Positions 13,618-25,747 of a DNA stretch of 64,000 nt are shown here, piece after piece; within the stretch, counting starts at the first letter, position 1, and each line of letters begins with the position of its first letter. Position numbers and translations under genes: made by a program. Source of the DNA: Poa pratensis (taxonomy: Eukaryota; Streptophyta; Magnoliopsida; Poales; Poaceae); contig CAMZMU010000063.1 of NCBI GenBank assembly GCA_947311845.1, forward strand, positions 52,061,420 through 52,125,419, in the 5' to 3' direction. The notes under the pieces were generated by a model. It was not told the DNA's origin. It saw only the letters and a program-made list of their open reading frames with translations, and did no database searches.

Positions 13618-14878
13618 TTATGTATAGTACGGTCGCAGGTGTGCGACGTTCCAAGGGCGAGGTGCCTCGAGACGATCCTCGAAATCATGGCGTTCGCTGC
13701 TTTCTTCCCTTACATCCAGCAGGTAGTACGACCCATTGTTTAGCTTCTTGCTGATGATGTAGGGTCCTTCCCATGGAGAGGACAGCTTATGCATTCCCTT
13801 GTGATCTTGTTTAAGTCGCAGTACTAGGTCGCCTTCTTGAAAGGTGCGGGTTTTGATGCGTCTGGCATGATAGCGTCGCAAGTCTTGTTGATATACGCTG
13901 ACCTTGATGCTGCCAAGTCTCTAACCTCTTCTAATGTGTCCACCGAGTCTTGCCGAGCTATCTCATTATCTGTCTCGATGTAAGCCGCAACTCTTGGTGA
14001 ATCATGTATGATGTCGCTGGGCATGACTGCTTCTGCTCCATAGACCATGAAATATGGTGTAAATCCTGTGGATCTGTTAGGGGTTGTTCTTAAGCTCCAC
14101 AGTACTGCTGGCAGTTCTTCCACCCAACATCCTGGAGATGCTTCGACCTTTTCAATAAGGCGCGGCTTAATTCCATGGAGAATTTCCTGGTTAGCTCGCT
14201 CAGCTTGTCCATTGCTCTGCGGGTGTGCTACTGACGTGAGGTCCAATCTTATCCCATTGTCTGCGCAAAATATCTGTGTAGCCCCTTCAGAGGTGTTGCT
14301 CCCATTGTCTGTAATGATACTATGGGGGTAACCGAAGCGGAATATGACCTTCTTCAAGAACTTGACTGCTGTTTCAGCCTCGCAATCTCCCACAGGTTCT
14401 GCTTCTATCCACTTTGTGAATTTGTCCACCATGACAGAGGTGAGTTTTTCCGTTTGAAGACCGTCTGAAGGCCCTACCATGTCAAAACCCCATACGGCAA
14501 AAGGCCATGTGATGGGTATTGTGCGAAGTGCTTGGCTGGCATATGATCTTGCCTAGCGTATCTTTGACATCCATCGCACACTCTGACAATTTGCTCTGCA
14601 TCTGCTAATGCTGTTAACCAGAAGAATCCATGTCGGAACGCCTTTGCCACCAAAGATCTTGACGAAGCATGATGGCCACAATCGCCTGAATGAATTTCGT
14701 GCAAGATTTTTCGTCCCTCTTCTGGTGAGACACATCTTTGGAATGCTCCTGACGCTGCGCTTGTATAATTCGTTGTTGATGATTGTATAGGCCTTTGATC
14801 GTCGTATGATTTTGCGCGCCTCAATTTCATCGTGGCAGCACTCCGCGACTTAAATATGCCATGTATGGCTCTGTCCAT
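13618..14878 (-). pseudogene. Integrase of Gypsy A
   Basis: Integrase inserts the cDNA copy into the genome. The N-terminal HHCC zinc-binding part is at 14878-14474 (EIHSGDCGHH then CDGCQ). The catalytic core is at 14480-13824, with TDNGSN and HPQSNGQAERA holding the conserved Asp and Glu. The C-terminal part, ending NVAHLRPYYT, runs to the stop at 13618. Two frame changes, near 14520 and between the core and the C-terminus, break the reading frame; the first is explained by one missing base. No chromodomain is visible. Confidence 0.88.
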
Positions 14879-15066
14879 CCTGGCTGTTCATGCAGGGCTG
14901 CGACTAAAGTTGAATCATCCTCTGGCTCTGCAATGTCAATCTCTGCTGGAGGTTTGACTGATGGATTGTGCAGTTCATCCAGGAAAACATTGGGTGGGAC
15001 TGACTGTCTGTTGGATCCAAGCCGAGACAGGGCATCGCAGCTTCATTTTGTCTCCGATCAATATGT

Positions 15067-15969
15067 TCAACTTGGTATCCAGTGAAATGTCCAGCAATTC
15101 TGTCCACCTCCTCTATATGCAGCCATGTTCGCATCCTTGCTGTCCCACGTTCCGGAGACCTGCTGTGCCACCAAGTCTGAATCGCCAAAACAGCGTATGC
15201 GACTGATGTTCATCTCCTTTGCTATACGTAGACCATGAAGCAGTGCCTCGTACTCCGCCACGTTATTTGTGCAGTTGAAGTGTATCTGTAACACATACCG
15301 CAGCTTGTCTCCCTTGGGAGATGTTAGAACAACTCCAGCCCCCGAGCCTTGCAACTGTCTTGACCCATCAAAATGCATGGTCCAGTATTTGGTTTCTGCC
15401 ATGCTAGGAGCGACTTGGATTTCTGTCCAATCGTTAATAAAATCTGCAAGGGCTTGCGACTTAATTGATGTGCGCGGCTCGTAGCTGATGTGATGTGGTC
15501 CCAACTCGATCGCCCACTTAGCGACTCTTCCAGTAGCTTCTCGATTACGAATGATATCTGCCAATGGTGCTGAACTAACCACAGTTATTGGATGCTCTTG
15601 GAAGTAGTGCTTCAGCTTGCGACTCGCCATGAACACTCCAAACACCAACTTCTGCCACTGTGGGTAACGCTGTTTGGAAGCTGTGAGGACTTCGCTCACG
15701 TATATACTGGTCTCTGGACAGGGTATTCCTTTCCGTTTCTTGTCTCTCCACAACCATGACAGCGCTCACAGCGCGGGAATTTGCCGCTATGTATAGTAGC
15801 ATTGGCTCTTTATCTTTGGAGCCGCCAGAACTGGAGCATTTGTCAATTGATGTTTCAAGGCTGTCAGAGCTTCGTCGGCCTCTGCGTCCCAAACGAAGGT
15901 GTCTGATTTTTTCAACAGTCTGTACAAAGGTAGTGCTTTCTCTCCCAATCTTGATATAAAGCGACTCAA
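15067..15969 (-). pseudogene. RT-RNase H linker and RNase H of Gypsy A
   Basis: The piece at 15969-15787 matches the RT connection segment (LYRLLKKSDTF, DEALTALKHQL). The frame at 15753-15067 contains the RNase H core, with MHFDGS, NNVAEYEALLHGL and CFGDSDLV supplying the acidic active-site residues. RNase H removes the RNA strand during reverse transcription. At least one frame change separates the two pieces, and the end runs into another shift near 15070. Confidence 0.85.
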
Positions 15970-16139
15970 AGCTGCTACGCAACCATAAGTCGCTGTACAT
16001 CTTTTATCTTTTCTGGCTTTTGGAGATCCATCACGGCCTTTATCTTGTCAGGATTGGCCTCAATGCCTCTTTCTGATACTATGAATCCCAATAGCTTTCC
16101 TGCTGGTACTCCGAAGAACGCACTTTGTGGGGTTGAGCT

Positions 16140-16908
16140 TCATGTTGTATTTTCTGAGATTTGTGAATGTCTCTGCCAGATCACAATAAGATCCTGGCTA
16201 ACTTGCGACTTAATCACAATATCATCCACGTAGGCGTGAACGTTGCGACCTATTTGCTCATGTAGCAATTCTGAATGCATCTTTGGTAAGTCGCACCTGC
16301 GTTCTTCAACCCAAAGGGCATGCTGACATAACAAAAAGCTCCGAAGGGTGTGATGAAGGACGTCTTTTCTTGGTCCTCCCTCTTCATCTTGATTTGATGG
16401 TAGCCTGAATAGGCGTCCAAAAAGCATAACAGCTCGCACCCAGCAGTTGAATCAATTACTTGGTCGATTCGGCAAAGCAAATGGATCCTTTGGACAAGCT
16501 TTGTTAAGACTGGTGTAATCAACGCACATTCGCCACGTACCGTTCTTTTTCATAACCAATACTGGTTTGCCACCCACTCCGGATGGTATACCTCGTGATG
16601 AATCCTGCAGCCAGCAAGCGAGCTATTTCCTCTCCTATTGCCTTTCTCCTATCATCATGAAAACGCCGTAGTGGCTGCTTCACTGGTTTAGCCGCAGGGT
16701 TCACTTTGAGGCTATGTTCTGCTAATTCTCTTGGTACCCCTGGCATATCTGACGGCTTCCATGCGAAGATGTCCTTATTTTCCTGGAGAAAAGCGACGAG
16801 GGCCTTCTCCTGCTCTTCTTCCATGTGTGCTCCAATGCTAGTTTGCTTGGATGAGTCGCCAGGAACAAGATTTATCTGCTTAGTGTCCTGGGCCGCTTTG
16901 AATTTCAT
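16140..16908 (-). pseudogene. Reverse transcriptase of Gypsy A
   Basis: The N-terminal part (16908-16519) carries the SLKVNPAAKPVKQPLRRF segment typical of Gypsy RT. The palm follows at 16522-16250 with FLDAYSGYHQI and GLKNAGATYQR, then the AYVDD catalytic motif in 16439-16140. The three stretches are in different frames, so the enzyme is broken. It lies between protease and RNase H as expected. Confidence 0.88.
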
Positions 16909-16965
16909 TGGTGGCTCGGCAGATGGCGTGGTAACACACTCATGTCGTTTGGGTCCACCTGCGAC

Positions 16966-17436
16966 TTATAACCTTTTAGCTCTTCCGCGGCACAGGCGGA
17001 TTCTGCGAAGCCGCATCTCCTTTTCACATTCTATTGCTTTTTCTCTATCTCCGTACACTGTGATGACCCCTTTTGGTCCTGGTATCTTCAACTGTAGGTA
17101 CACGTAGCATGGCCTGGCCATAAACTTAGCAAAGGCCGTTCTTCCAAACAAGGCGTGATATGGGCTTTGGAATTTTACCACTTCGAAGCTTAGGAATTCA
17201 CTTCTAAAGTTCTCTTCTGTTCCAAAAGTTACCCCTAGGGTTATTTTCCCCACTGGCCGTGCGGACCTTCCTGGGACAATGCCGTGAAATACTGTTGACG
17301 TGGGCTGCAGGCTGGAATCCTTGAGTCCTAGACGCTGGAAAGTATCGTAGTACAAGATATTAATGCTGCTTCCTCCATCCATAAGCACTTTGGTCAGCTT
17401 GTATCCTGCAACGTACGGTGCCACAACCAGTGCCAA
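16966..17436 (-). pseudogene. Aspartic protease region of Gypsy A
   Basis: An open stretch of about 150 codons with the protease active-site segment KVLMDGGSSINILYY, a DGG form of the usual D-S/T-G that plant Gypsy proteins often show, and the downstream FEVVKFQSPYHALFGR block. It would process the gag-pol polyprotein. The upstream gag tail is in another frame. It closely matches the protease of element B at 37512-38177. Confidence 0.82.
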
Positions 17437-17589
17437 CTTGCCAGGTTCCCGTACTTGTGGCGGGTGGTCGTCGCGACTCCAGGTTACGCGTATCTGACCA
17501 CCTTAACCAATTGGGTGTTGCTGGTATCACGGCGTTCACCTGCTGACTTCTGCGGCTCAATTTCTCTTCCCTTTTGGAGGTATCGATAA

Positions 17590-19600
17590 CTATTGTGTGA
17601 TACTGCCCCGTCTGCCTGGGGTTACTCGCGCCGTGCTGCCCAATATTTGTGTTATGAGCCGCACTAGGGTTTCCTTCATGGGAATTCCCCCGTTGTGTTG
17701 GCTCTCTTCTTTCCACTTTTGTAATATGGCATTGCGCCTTGGTATGGTCCGCTGGCCGTCCATCACCTGTCGCATGAAGGTCGCATGGCCGGTTGAAAAC
17801 TTCTTGCATATTGATTGGACGGGAGCCGTATCCTCGACCCCTTCCACGCTGGCCTCTGAATCCTCCACGCGCATTGGCGACGAGCCCTGAGTGACCATCT
17901 TCGTTTTTGCGTTTGTTTTGATTCGCGTTGTTGTGGCTCGTTTGCTGCTGCTGGGGCTTGTTGGAGTTTTTCTTTCCTTTGCAGCAACCTCCTCTTCTTC
18001 TCCGTCTGACGCGTCTCTGGTTTTATCTGAGCTGGCATATTTGTTAGCCGCAGCCATCACCTCGCTGAGGCTCTTGACTTTATCCTTCATGCGACCCAGC
18101 TTATGAATCAGCGGCTCAAACTTGCAGTTTTTCTCCATCACCAGGACGGCTGAGCTTGGTGGTATATTATCTGAGGAGTGTATTATTTCTGCCACCCTTT
18201 TCATCCAATGGCGACTTGACTCGCCTTCCTTCTGGACACAACGCTCAATCTTCTATATTGCAGAGTCGCTTGCAAGTTCCTTGGAAGTTCTTAACGAAGG
18301 CATCCTTCAGTTCCTCCCAAGTATTTATAGAGTTGGGAGGCAAATTTTGCAGCCATATGTGCGCTGCACCTTCTAGCATCATGTTAGGTAGCGTGCACAG
18401 ATCTCTTGAGGCGTTTAATGCTCATGCCCATCTCGTAATTGTTGAGCCAGTGGTTGGATCCATGCTGGCGTTTAGTTTGCCACCTTGCGTGGCCCTTTGA
18501 AATCTTCAGGAAAAGGTTCCGATCTGATCCTTTCAGTGAAACACGCGGTCCCTTGAGTCGCGAGGACAGGGCTGTGGGCGCGCCTGCGGGGTTATCTGCG
18601 GGCCGCTTTTGCATCATGGCATTCGCCTGCGCTTCTGCGACTTGCTCCTGCTGCCTCTGTGCGACTCCTGATACGTTCTCTGGTGGCCTGCTTGGACGCT
18701 TCTTTCTGCTGCAATCCTGTGATTGGCTGGTACGAGGGGCAGCTGTGCTTCGGCTTCCGCCCTATTGGCTTGTTGCAGGACTGCCGTACTTAGCATCTGA
18801 ATCGCGCGCCGCGCCTCAGCATTGACCGGGTCATCGCCTGTTGGTACCATCTGAGTCAAGATATTAGCCGCAGCATACATATTATCGACAGGGTTCTGGT
18901 AATGGCCCTGCGGGGTGTGAAACCTCCTTGGTTGTTGCTGGGTCTCTTGATTTGTTGGTACCCTTCCTTCCGCAGTCGTCTGGATTCCCGTCCCGCGGCT
19001 GGAGTGAGCGGGATTTCCACTGTTGGTTGAGTCGCGCGCAGCTGTGTTTGCGGGTCAACCTGTGTTGAGTCGCAGCCAGCGCGGCTACTCTCTGCCGCTC
19101 CTGTTGGATTCCTTGGTTTATCTGATCGAGCCTGCGGCGCTCTTCTTCCATCCTTCGAACCTCATACAGGAGCTCGGCCCTGGCGGCCTCAATTTCTGTT
19201 GCACGGAGGGCGGCGTTCGTGGCTGACACGGGACAAGAAGTGGGTTGCTTGGGGGTGCCGATGCCTCGGTTTCTCCAGCAGTTCCTGATGCGCCTGCTCC
19301 TCCGGCCATGTAAACCGCGACTTGTGCCATCTCTTGATCTGGTGATGATGTGATTTCTGGTGGGTAACCCCAGCAACTTTCTTCAAAGGCAGGTATGATG
19401 GACCCAAACTCTTGCGAGTCCATGCTTTCCACGGATTCTTCCCCATCGGCGACTTCTTCTACTGAATCGCCTTCTGGACCGATCTAACGGACCTGCCACC
19501 GATGAAGCCGACGAAGACGTTGATGGATCCGAACGGGATGACGTGGCCGGTCTCCAAATAATCTGCTTCCGGCCCCCAGCTTGAATCGTCGATGAGGGGT
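17590..19600 (-). pseudogene. gag region of Gypsy A
   Basis: Several frames together match the gag of element B: an N-terminal part rich in Arg, Glu and Gln at 19432-18614, the NNYEMGMSIKRL segment at 18617-18384, and MKRVAEIIHSSDN to SLSEVMAAANKYAS at 18204-17590. A zinc-knuckle-like Cys/His patch follows near 17760. Gag forms the virus-like particle. Multiple frameshifts make it non-coding as read. Confidence 0.8.
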
Positions 19601-19690
19601 GTGCCATTGACCGTGATGATACGGCGCAACAACAAGATCTTCAGCTCCCTTCATGGATCCTGCGCGGAACGTGACGCTCTTGACCGCAGG

Positions 19691-19707
19691 CCCCACGGTG
19701 GGCGCCA
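19691..19707 (-). promoter_or_regulatory. Primer binding site of Gypsy A
   Basis: Read on the minus strand, TGGCGCCCACCGTGGGG starts just inside the 5' LTR (19710-20217). A tRNA-complementary PBS starting TGG at this place is standard for LTR elements. Element B has the same site at 42627-42643. I did not assign the tRNA. Confidence 0.8.
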
Positions 19708-19709
19708 AC

Positions 19710-20217
19710 TGTCGTGGGTTTGTCACGTCAGGTGTCATAGATGACTTCGTAGGTGTGGGATTACGCGAGTCAAGCATCTCCGAGCTTGGGATCGCAGGAA
19801 CAAAGATCAACACAGATTTACCCAGGTTCGGCCCCCTCAATGTGAGGTAAAAGACCTACTTCCTGCCTACCCTAGATTGGTATTGATATGATAATCGAGG
19901 TGTTACAATGGAGGCGATCCGATCTGGTACTCGCCGTATGAGCTAGGGTTTAGGGCTTGATAGCTTGACCCGCTCTAAGTCCTGCGAGTCCTCTTTATAT
20001 ACACAGAGGCTCGCTAGGTTACAAAAGGAAACTTCCCCATAAGGAATACGTCCACAGAGGCCTACTCGGAGACTACTTGGTCTTCACGTCCTCCGGGATA
20101 GTCTTCTAGATCTTTCCCCTTATGGCGGTTCAATATTGGGATTGCTCCCAAGTGGGCTTTGTTCATGCGAGTAAGTTGCATGGGCCGCGGGTTAATCCAG
20201 AAAGTATTCCCCCGACA
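19710..20217 (-). repeat. 5' LTR of Gypsy A
   Basis: A 508-bp LTR starting TGTCGTGGG and ending CCCCCGACA on the plus strand, followed by the target duplication GTTAC. It pairs with 12155-12665. Confidence 0.93.
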
Positions 20218-20574
20218 GTTACAGTAGCCCACGATCCGGGAGCGACCCGAATCGACTAACTGTGACGCGTCCGTCCAAACCGTTTTTTCCGGACTGCAAA
20301 AATAAAGCTCGGCTCGGCGAGTTTCCCGCAACCCGCGGCGCGTCGAGACGGGCGTGCGGAGGAGGAGGAGCGCGTGAGAGAGGCTCTTGTTCTCACAAGC
20401 TTACCAAGTAGCACAACACTCCACTATATAAGGTGGTGCCACTCCTCTCAAACTAGGGGGGTGGGACTAAATTTTAGCTCTCACTCCACTCTCATGTGAG
20501 CGGCCACAAAAAATGGGCTTTGAGATTTTCTGAAATTATTTATTGAGCTGCCACATATGGATCCAATTCTAACA

Positions 20575-21121
20575 AAATCCTTGCCAAATCCAAAGCACAT
20601 GCTGCTCACCATCACGTATGGCGGCCGAGCAGGTGGTGAAACGACGATCGAGGTCTTGTAGCTTGGTCGTGATTAAAAATCAAAGCGGGTGACCCTTTTT
20701 TCACTCGCATTACCGCACGGCGTGCCAGCAGACGAGACAAGCAGATACTAAAAACGAAGGCGATATACACATATAGTACGCGCAACGCAGGATGGCGACG
20801 GCGCATCCGCCGTCGATCGTGTTTTTATTGTCTGTGCGGCGGTGCTGGATGGCCGGTCACCTCTGCGAGCTGCAAAAGGCACGTCGGAAAGGGCAGACAC
20901 ACGCCGGACACGGCCGAGTGGTGTAGTGGGGGAAAGCGGCGTGGAAATCGAGGCCCGGATCGAGCGGCCATTCTCTCGGAGGAAAGATGCACGGCCGCGC
21001 GCTGCTGCCGGTGAGCAGCCGAGCTCAGATCTGCATGGACGTATGCGCAGGTGGCTCGTCGTCGTCGTCCCTATGGGAAGGGAGGTGGATGCAGTGCAGG
21101 TCCGGCGCCGGTAGCGATTTG
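20575..21121. other. Unassigned DNA, GC-rich patch
   Basis: Between the Copia LTR and the duplicated segment. Positions 20840-21115 are GC-rich and open on both strands for about 90 codons, but with no recognised motif. It could be a captured gene fragment or an old element. It has no counterpart beside the second copy of the duplication. Confidence 0.45.
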
Positions 21122-23287
21122 CAACTCTCACTTTCGGCAAAGTACGGGCGCCCGGCGTGGGTGTGATATGCTTTGACGTCGACCTGTGTCCATCGATCGT
21201 CGACGATGCATGCATCCAGCCAATACCATGACCCAGCCTGAAACTTTGTAGAGCTAGGCATGGCCTACCTAGGATGCGACAACAGAAAAAGTGCACTGCA
21301 GATGATATCACATTCATCACAGTACGTACACGTGGGTTATATGCCCTGCCGCATGCGAGCGTGCCTGTACTTCGGTCCTCGACCCGTGTCTTGTTTGCTT
21401 GTATTTCTCGTCTCTTTTGTTTTTTTAACGGAAAAAGGTTCTCTTTTGCTTGTATTGTATATATACGAGTAGTCGTTAGGGATGCAAAAATGGGACCTAT
21501 TTGTCACACTTTTTCTCCATTTTGTGCATGACTACTAGTCGTGACAAAAGAGTGTCCTCGGTACGTACTCGCTCAGCTTGACCTAACAAAACGTCTTATA
21601 TTTGGAAACAGATACAGTAATGTTGTACAGCACATGCAATGTTTTAAGTTCGGCAGTTGTCGAACAATTGAAAGAGAAAGTCGATCAGTCTAATTTTTAG
21701 TATATTTTTGTTTTGTACTCACCGTGTTGCCTTCAGTTGTATTTCTCGATAAATATCAGATATAATATGTCTTTGTCTTTTCTTTAAAAAAAAATTATAG
21801 CACATGCAAGATGTATTTGTGGGTTTATGTGTCGTTCCTCGTGTCAAAAAAAGAAGAAATGGTGTTACATCGATGTCGTCCTTGATTTCGATATGACCAT
21901 CATTCAAAAAGAAAAAAGAAATCTCTCAGGCTCACTTTGGTAGGTCAGTGTTTTCTAAACTGAAGTATTTAAAAATCAAAGTATTCCAATGCCTGGCAAC
22001 CACATACCATAGTTTTTGCTCCTTTCTCGGTTTCGAGAAAAAAGAGGGTCATGCCTCCTTCTCCAATACTTTTAAAAAAACTACAGTCTGGAGGTATACT
22101 CTAGTTTTAAACCACATTTTATAATGTGATCCAAACACATTAAAGTAAATACTTCAATATCTTCAGAAACTGAAATATTCTCTGTATACTTTAAAAATGT
22201 TTTGATGCCAAACGGAGCCTCAAGCTTTTGGCAGACGCTCGAAAGCTCAACAAGTGGCCGGATTGGTCTACCTTACGGTTGTAAAAAAATCCCTGTGCCT
22301 CGGGTTCGCGAGTAAATTTGAAGCGGCCGAGATAACTAAATGATTGCTGCACGTAAGCAGCTCATAGGACACAGCAAGAGTCAAACACCAAGTGCGATAT
22401 GAGCATATGCCATGGATCGAACATCGGAAAGTGCATATTAATCCCTGTTTGCTTTTGTTCGTGTGGTGGCCGATGCATCCATGGTAGTTGTTTGGTGGCC
22501 GAGATCCACGCTTTGTACTATCATCAAGACAGCGACTGCGTCATTCCTCCCCCTGATTGCATGCAGGCACCTTGTACAATTATTGCAGCCCTGTCAGCAG
22601 AGGTTAACCAAAAGAATTAACAGTCTACACATTCCGGTAAACTTCAAATTTCCCTTAATTTTCCTACTTGGCCATTCCATTAACCAAGTGGCCTAGTACA
22701 CTTTACGCGTACTCTTGTCACTCTCGAGCTTCCATCACTCTACCAACAAGGAATCATCGGCGAAACTTCATATACTGGATGTTTAATCACCATTGCTATC
22801 ATGCATACAGAGCTGGACGTGCGTGCCACGAAATCAGTTGGAACCAGCAGCCAACAAGGTCGGCACACAGGTCAAGTAGAACGAGAGGAAGATTAATTAG
22901 AGATCCGTGCGGCGCAAGTACGCGCGTCGAGCTACATCTCTTTATTTTTTTAAACGCTAGCCAAAGTGAAGTCTCCGTAATGATTCTACAATAATGCTTC
23001 GTCGTTCTCATGTGGTGCTGTGAGACGTCCACGTTAGTGCGATCCGACGTACGTGCAGCGTTGGTTGTTAGTCCCTGGATGAACTCTCTCCCAAGTGTTA
23101 GTCAATGTAATGCGGTTTTTTCCTTTTGCTTTAGGAAATTGTGAGTGTCTTCTTCTCTTGACCTGTACTACCTGCAGGGAATAATAAACTGCTAAAGCAG
23201 ATTGGGTTACGATGAATGCAAAAATTGAGACATTAGACCAAGTATACTTGGCCAATAGTTGCTTGCCGAATGACCCAAAGGAAAAAC
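21122..23287. repeat. Local duplication, copy 1
   Basis: About 2.2 kb, starting AACTCTCACTTTCGGCAAAG and ending near GAATGACCCAAAGGAAA, is repeated at 53200-56793 in the same orientation with high identity. Copy 1 lacks the Stowaway MITE and the 1.3-kb insertion of copy 2, so it shows the uninterrupted state. No clear gene is visible inside; open frames are short and differ between copies. Confidence 0.9.
21929..22219. mobile_element. Tourist-like MITE, 291 bp
   Basis: Ends GGCTCACTTTGG and CCAAACGGAGCC form terminal inverted repeats, flanked by TCA on both sides. Size, AT-rich interior and 3-bp duplication suit a PIF/Harbinger (Tourist) MITE. The same element is at the same place in copy 2 of the duplication (54053-54342), so it was there before the duplication. 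Confidence 0.65.
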
Positions 23288-24085
23288 TAGGCAAATATGT
23301 ATTTGCCGAGGGTCACCAAGTCCCAGTTGCTGTGTGTCACACTCGGCAAGCTAGCTCGCCCACAGGTGGAACTGCGAGGCAGCCTTCCAGGACGGAGCGT
23401 CGGTCGTGCCCTTTTTTTTTTTTTGCGGGGTAAAGGGTTGTATTAATCAGATAATAGTGTTGTTACAATCCTTCTGAATACGATCGTGAAGTTCATCAGG
23501 GACCGACCTTAGCCAAACTTGAGTTCTTTGGCGACGGGTGGGCCAGCACAACGGCTGAGCCACATGCAAGCGCTTTGCCGAGTTTCTCCCAGGATACACT
23601 CTCGGCAAAGCTACTACCCTATGCTGAATAGCTCCCCGTGGGTATGCTCAACAAAACTACTACCCTATGCCGAGTGCCTAACTAAAACGCACTCCGCAAA
23701 GTGTTGTCCGCCGGAGCGCCTAGTTGTTGCAATGTGGCGACTTTGCCAAGTGTAATAGGGAAGACACTCGGAAATGTGTCGAATATCTTGCTTCAAACAC
23801 TCGACTAAGCCGTCTACGAGGTAGCATATTGTGCCATGTGGCAACTTAGCCCACGTGGCAACTTTGCCAAGTGTATCCAAAATAATACACTCAGCAAAAT
23901 CACCATTTTGATTGTATTATGTACAAACACTTGGCAAAGCGGCCCGAGATGGAGGCGGAGGACTCGGGTGGGAGCGGCTGCCAGAGGTGGAGGACGAGGG
24001 CTGGTGGGGTGGTGGGCATATGGGGGGTAGGAGGATGGGGAGGTGGAGTACGGAGGATAAGAACCGTGTGGGCATAGTGGCCGGA
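23288..24085. mobile_element. CACTA-like subterminal repeat region
   Basis: Many short direct and inverted copies of a motif like CTTTGCCGAGTGT or CACTCGGCAAAG (for example near 23340, 23580, 23610, 23670, 23740, 23870, 23930). Dense motifs of this type are typical of subterminal regions of grass CACTA transposons. I do not see the CACTA termini or a transposase, so this is a fragment. It resumes after the hAT insertion at about 24738. Confidence 0.5.
23409..23520 (-). mobile_element. Possible truncated LINE 3' end
   Basis: A run of T at 23409-23423 followed by GCGGGGTAAAGGGTTGTATT. On the minus strand this reads as unique sequence ending in a poly(A) tail, which suits a 5'-truncated non-LTR insertion. 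No coding part or target duplication was confirmed. Confidence 0.3.
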
Positions 24086-24729
24086 TAGGGATGGCACCCG
24101 CAGGGTATGGGTAAGGGTGGAGCCACCCCATACCCTTACCCGCCCCCTCAATCTTGCCCGTCACTCGTACCCATACCCTTGTGCGGATACAATTTTTCCC
24201 ATACCCTTCACCCGACAGGGTAAAAGGGTACCCGTACCCGCGTTTGCAACATAGCAGATTTAGTAGAAAATAATTATAAACAACATCATATAATCATATA
24301 GCCTTAATCAAAAACACATTTAAAACCGCATCACATACTTATAAATAGTAGCACGGTGTCAACAACAACACATTGAAAACAACAGCACATGTACTTATAA
24401 ACAGCAACACTTGCACATAAGCAACGCATGTAAACAGTAGCACTTGCGCATAAACAGCAATACATTTTAATGATAGACAACAACACATAGTCATAAAAAT
24501 TAGTAGGTACTTTAGGTTATTATTTGGAGACCCACTTGTCACAGATTTAGAAGGGTACATGGGTACGCAAGTATGGGTTATACGAACCCATACCCGTACC
24601 CTCTCTGCCCGATGGGTACAAGATTTCCCCATTTACACACCCATGGGTATTTTTTCTTCCGAAACCCTTACCCTAATAGGGTTTTTACCCGCAGGGTACG
24701 CGGGTAAAGGGTACCCATTGCCATCCCTA
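24086..24729. mobile_element. Non-autonomous hAT element, 644 bp
   Basis: Terminal inverted repeats TAGGGATGGCA and TGCCATCCCTA, flanked by the perfect 8-bp duplication TGGCCGGA (24078-24085 and 24730-24737). An 8-bp duplication with these ends is the hAT signature. The interior near both ends is rich in GGGTA-type repeats that are themselves inverted. No transposase is present, so it must have been moved in trans. Confidence 0.85.
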
Positions 24730-24737
24730 TGGCCGGA

Positions 24738-25613
24738 GGTGGAGGAGGTCGGGGCAAGGGGCAAGCTGTGGAGGGCAAGACACGGGAGGCGAGTGTAGAG
24801 GAGGGTCGGGGAACTGTGGCGGAGCGAGCCAACGGAGTGGGGTAGGAAAAAACCAACCACGAGAGTCGATCGAGTTGGAGTAGGAGTGGTTATGGCATTG
24901 GGAAGACACATGACAAAGATTAAGTTTTCCAAGTGTTTTTAAAAACACTCGGGCAAACATTTTGTCCTTTTGAGAGTTTTATCCTATTTTTTTAAAATCC
25001 ATGTTTTAGGTATTTTTAATTACCCTGTTTTATAAAGGAACAAAAAATAAATAGAGGAAAACATGTTCGGTTTTAAGAAATGTTCAGATTAAAAAATATT
25101 CAAAATTTGAAAAATGTTCCGGTTTGAAAAAAAAATCGCTTCGGCAAAAAAATTTCAAATCTAAAAAATATTCAGATTTGAAAGTTCAAATTTAAAAAAT
25201 TCAGATTTTTTGAATTTAACAAATGTTCAGATTTAACAAAGGCTTTCAAGTTTGAATGAAATTTCGTAGTTTCTCAAATACTGTAGTTTGATTTTTTTTC
25301 CAAAAAAAGTAATGAGAGCTGGCACTATAATAGACCGGCAACGTGTGCCGACCATCTCAATAACATTATAACATTTACCAGACACTATACTTTAATCGCC
25401 GTGGAGAAGCTATAAGGTTTGCACTACACGCCGGTAGGGGAGGAGGATGCAGGGCAGGTAAAGGCGCCTGTTAGTGATATGCCGCTGATTCTCTTGTCGC
25501 CTGCAGGGCCGCTACCGCGATAGATTAGCACCAGTCAAGTGACTCCCGAGCCGATCGACATGCCGCCCGATCGCTTGCTCTCACAGCCTCATGATCGACC
25601 TGCCGATTTGTTT
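24738..25613. other. CACTA-like remnant and AT-rich DNA
   Basis: The first 220 bp continue the sequence interrupted by the hAT element. Positions 25000-25320 are AT-rich with many imperfect TTCAGATTT / AAAAATGTTC repeats. Then about 250 bp of unassigned DNA leads to the Copia target site CGGTT. No gene seen. Confidence 0.5.
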
Positions 25614-25747
25614 CGGTTTGTTGGACTATTAGGCATAATTTCCATGATTAATTCCAGAATATAAAGCATGATCGCAAGAGCTACTAACATGTTAATCTCG
25701 AAAATACTAGACGTATTAATTAACATGAACAGCAACAAGACATCTAC

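Larger units (their letters stand above)
12155..20217 (-). mobile_element. Gypsy LTR retrotransposon A (autonomous-type, degenerate)
   Basis: An 8.06-kb element bounded by two similar LTRs, each with TGTCGTGGG and CCCCCGACA ends, and flanked by the 5-bp duplication GTTAC (12150-12154 and 20218-20222). Read on the minus strand the order is 5' LTR, PBS, gag, aspartic protease, RT, RNase H, integrase, hairpin repeat array, polypurine tract, 3' LTR. RNase H before integrase makes it Ty3/Gypsy. All coding parts are present but broken by frameshifts. It lacks the opposite-strand gene present in its relative B. Confidence 0.93.
11581..20574 (-). mobile_element. Copia LTR copy (solo or truncated), split by Gypsy A
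   Basis: The parts at 11581-12154 and 20218-20574 together match the roughly 850-bp LTRs at 25619-31586 and 52335-53188. They share the CATGATTAATTCCAG start region, a 'GAAGAAGACGACGTTGG' middle and the CCAATTCTAACA end. The first 18 or so bases of the LTR (TGTTGGACTATTAGGC in other copies) are missing or diverged here. No internal Copia region follows, so this is a solo or truncated LTR. Gypsy A sits at GTTAC inside it. Orientation is taken from the complete Copia copy. Confidence 0.85.

Noticed and set aside
16966..17436. The DGG protease motif as a dead active site
   Set aside because: Plant Gypsy proteins commonly show DGG in this block, and both A and B have it. It is not evidence of inactivation or novelty.
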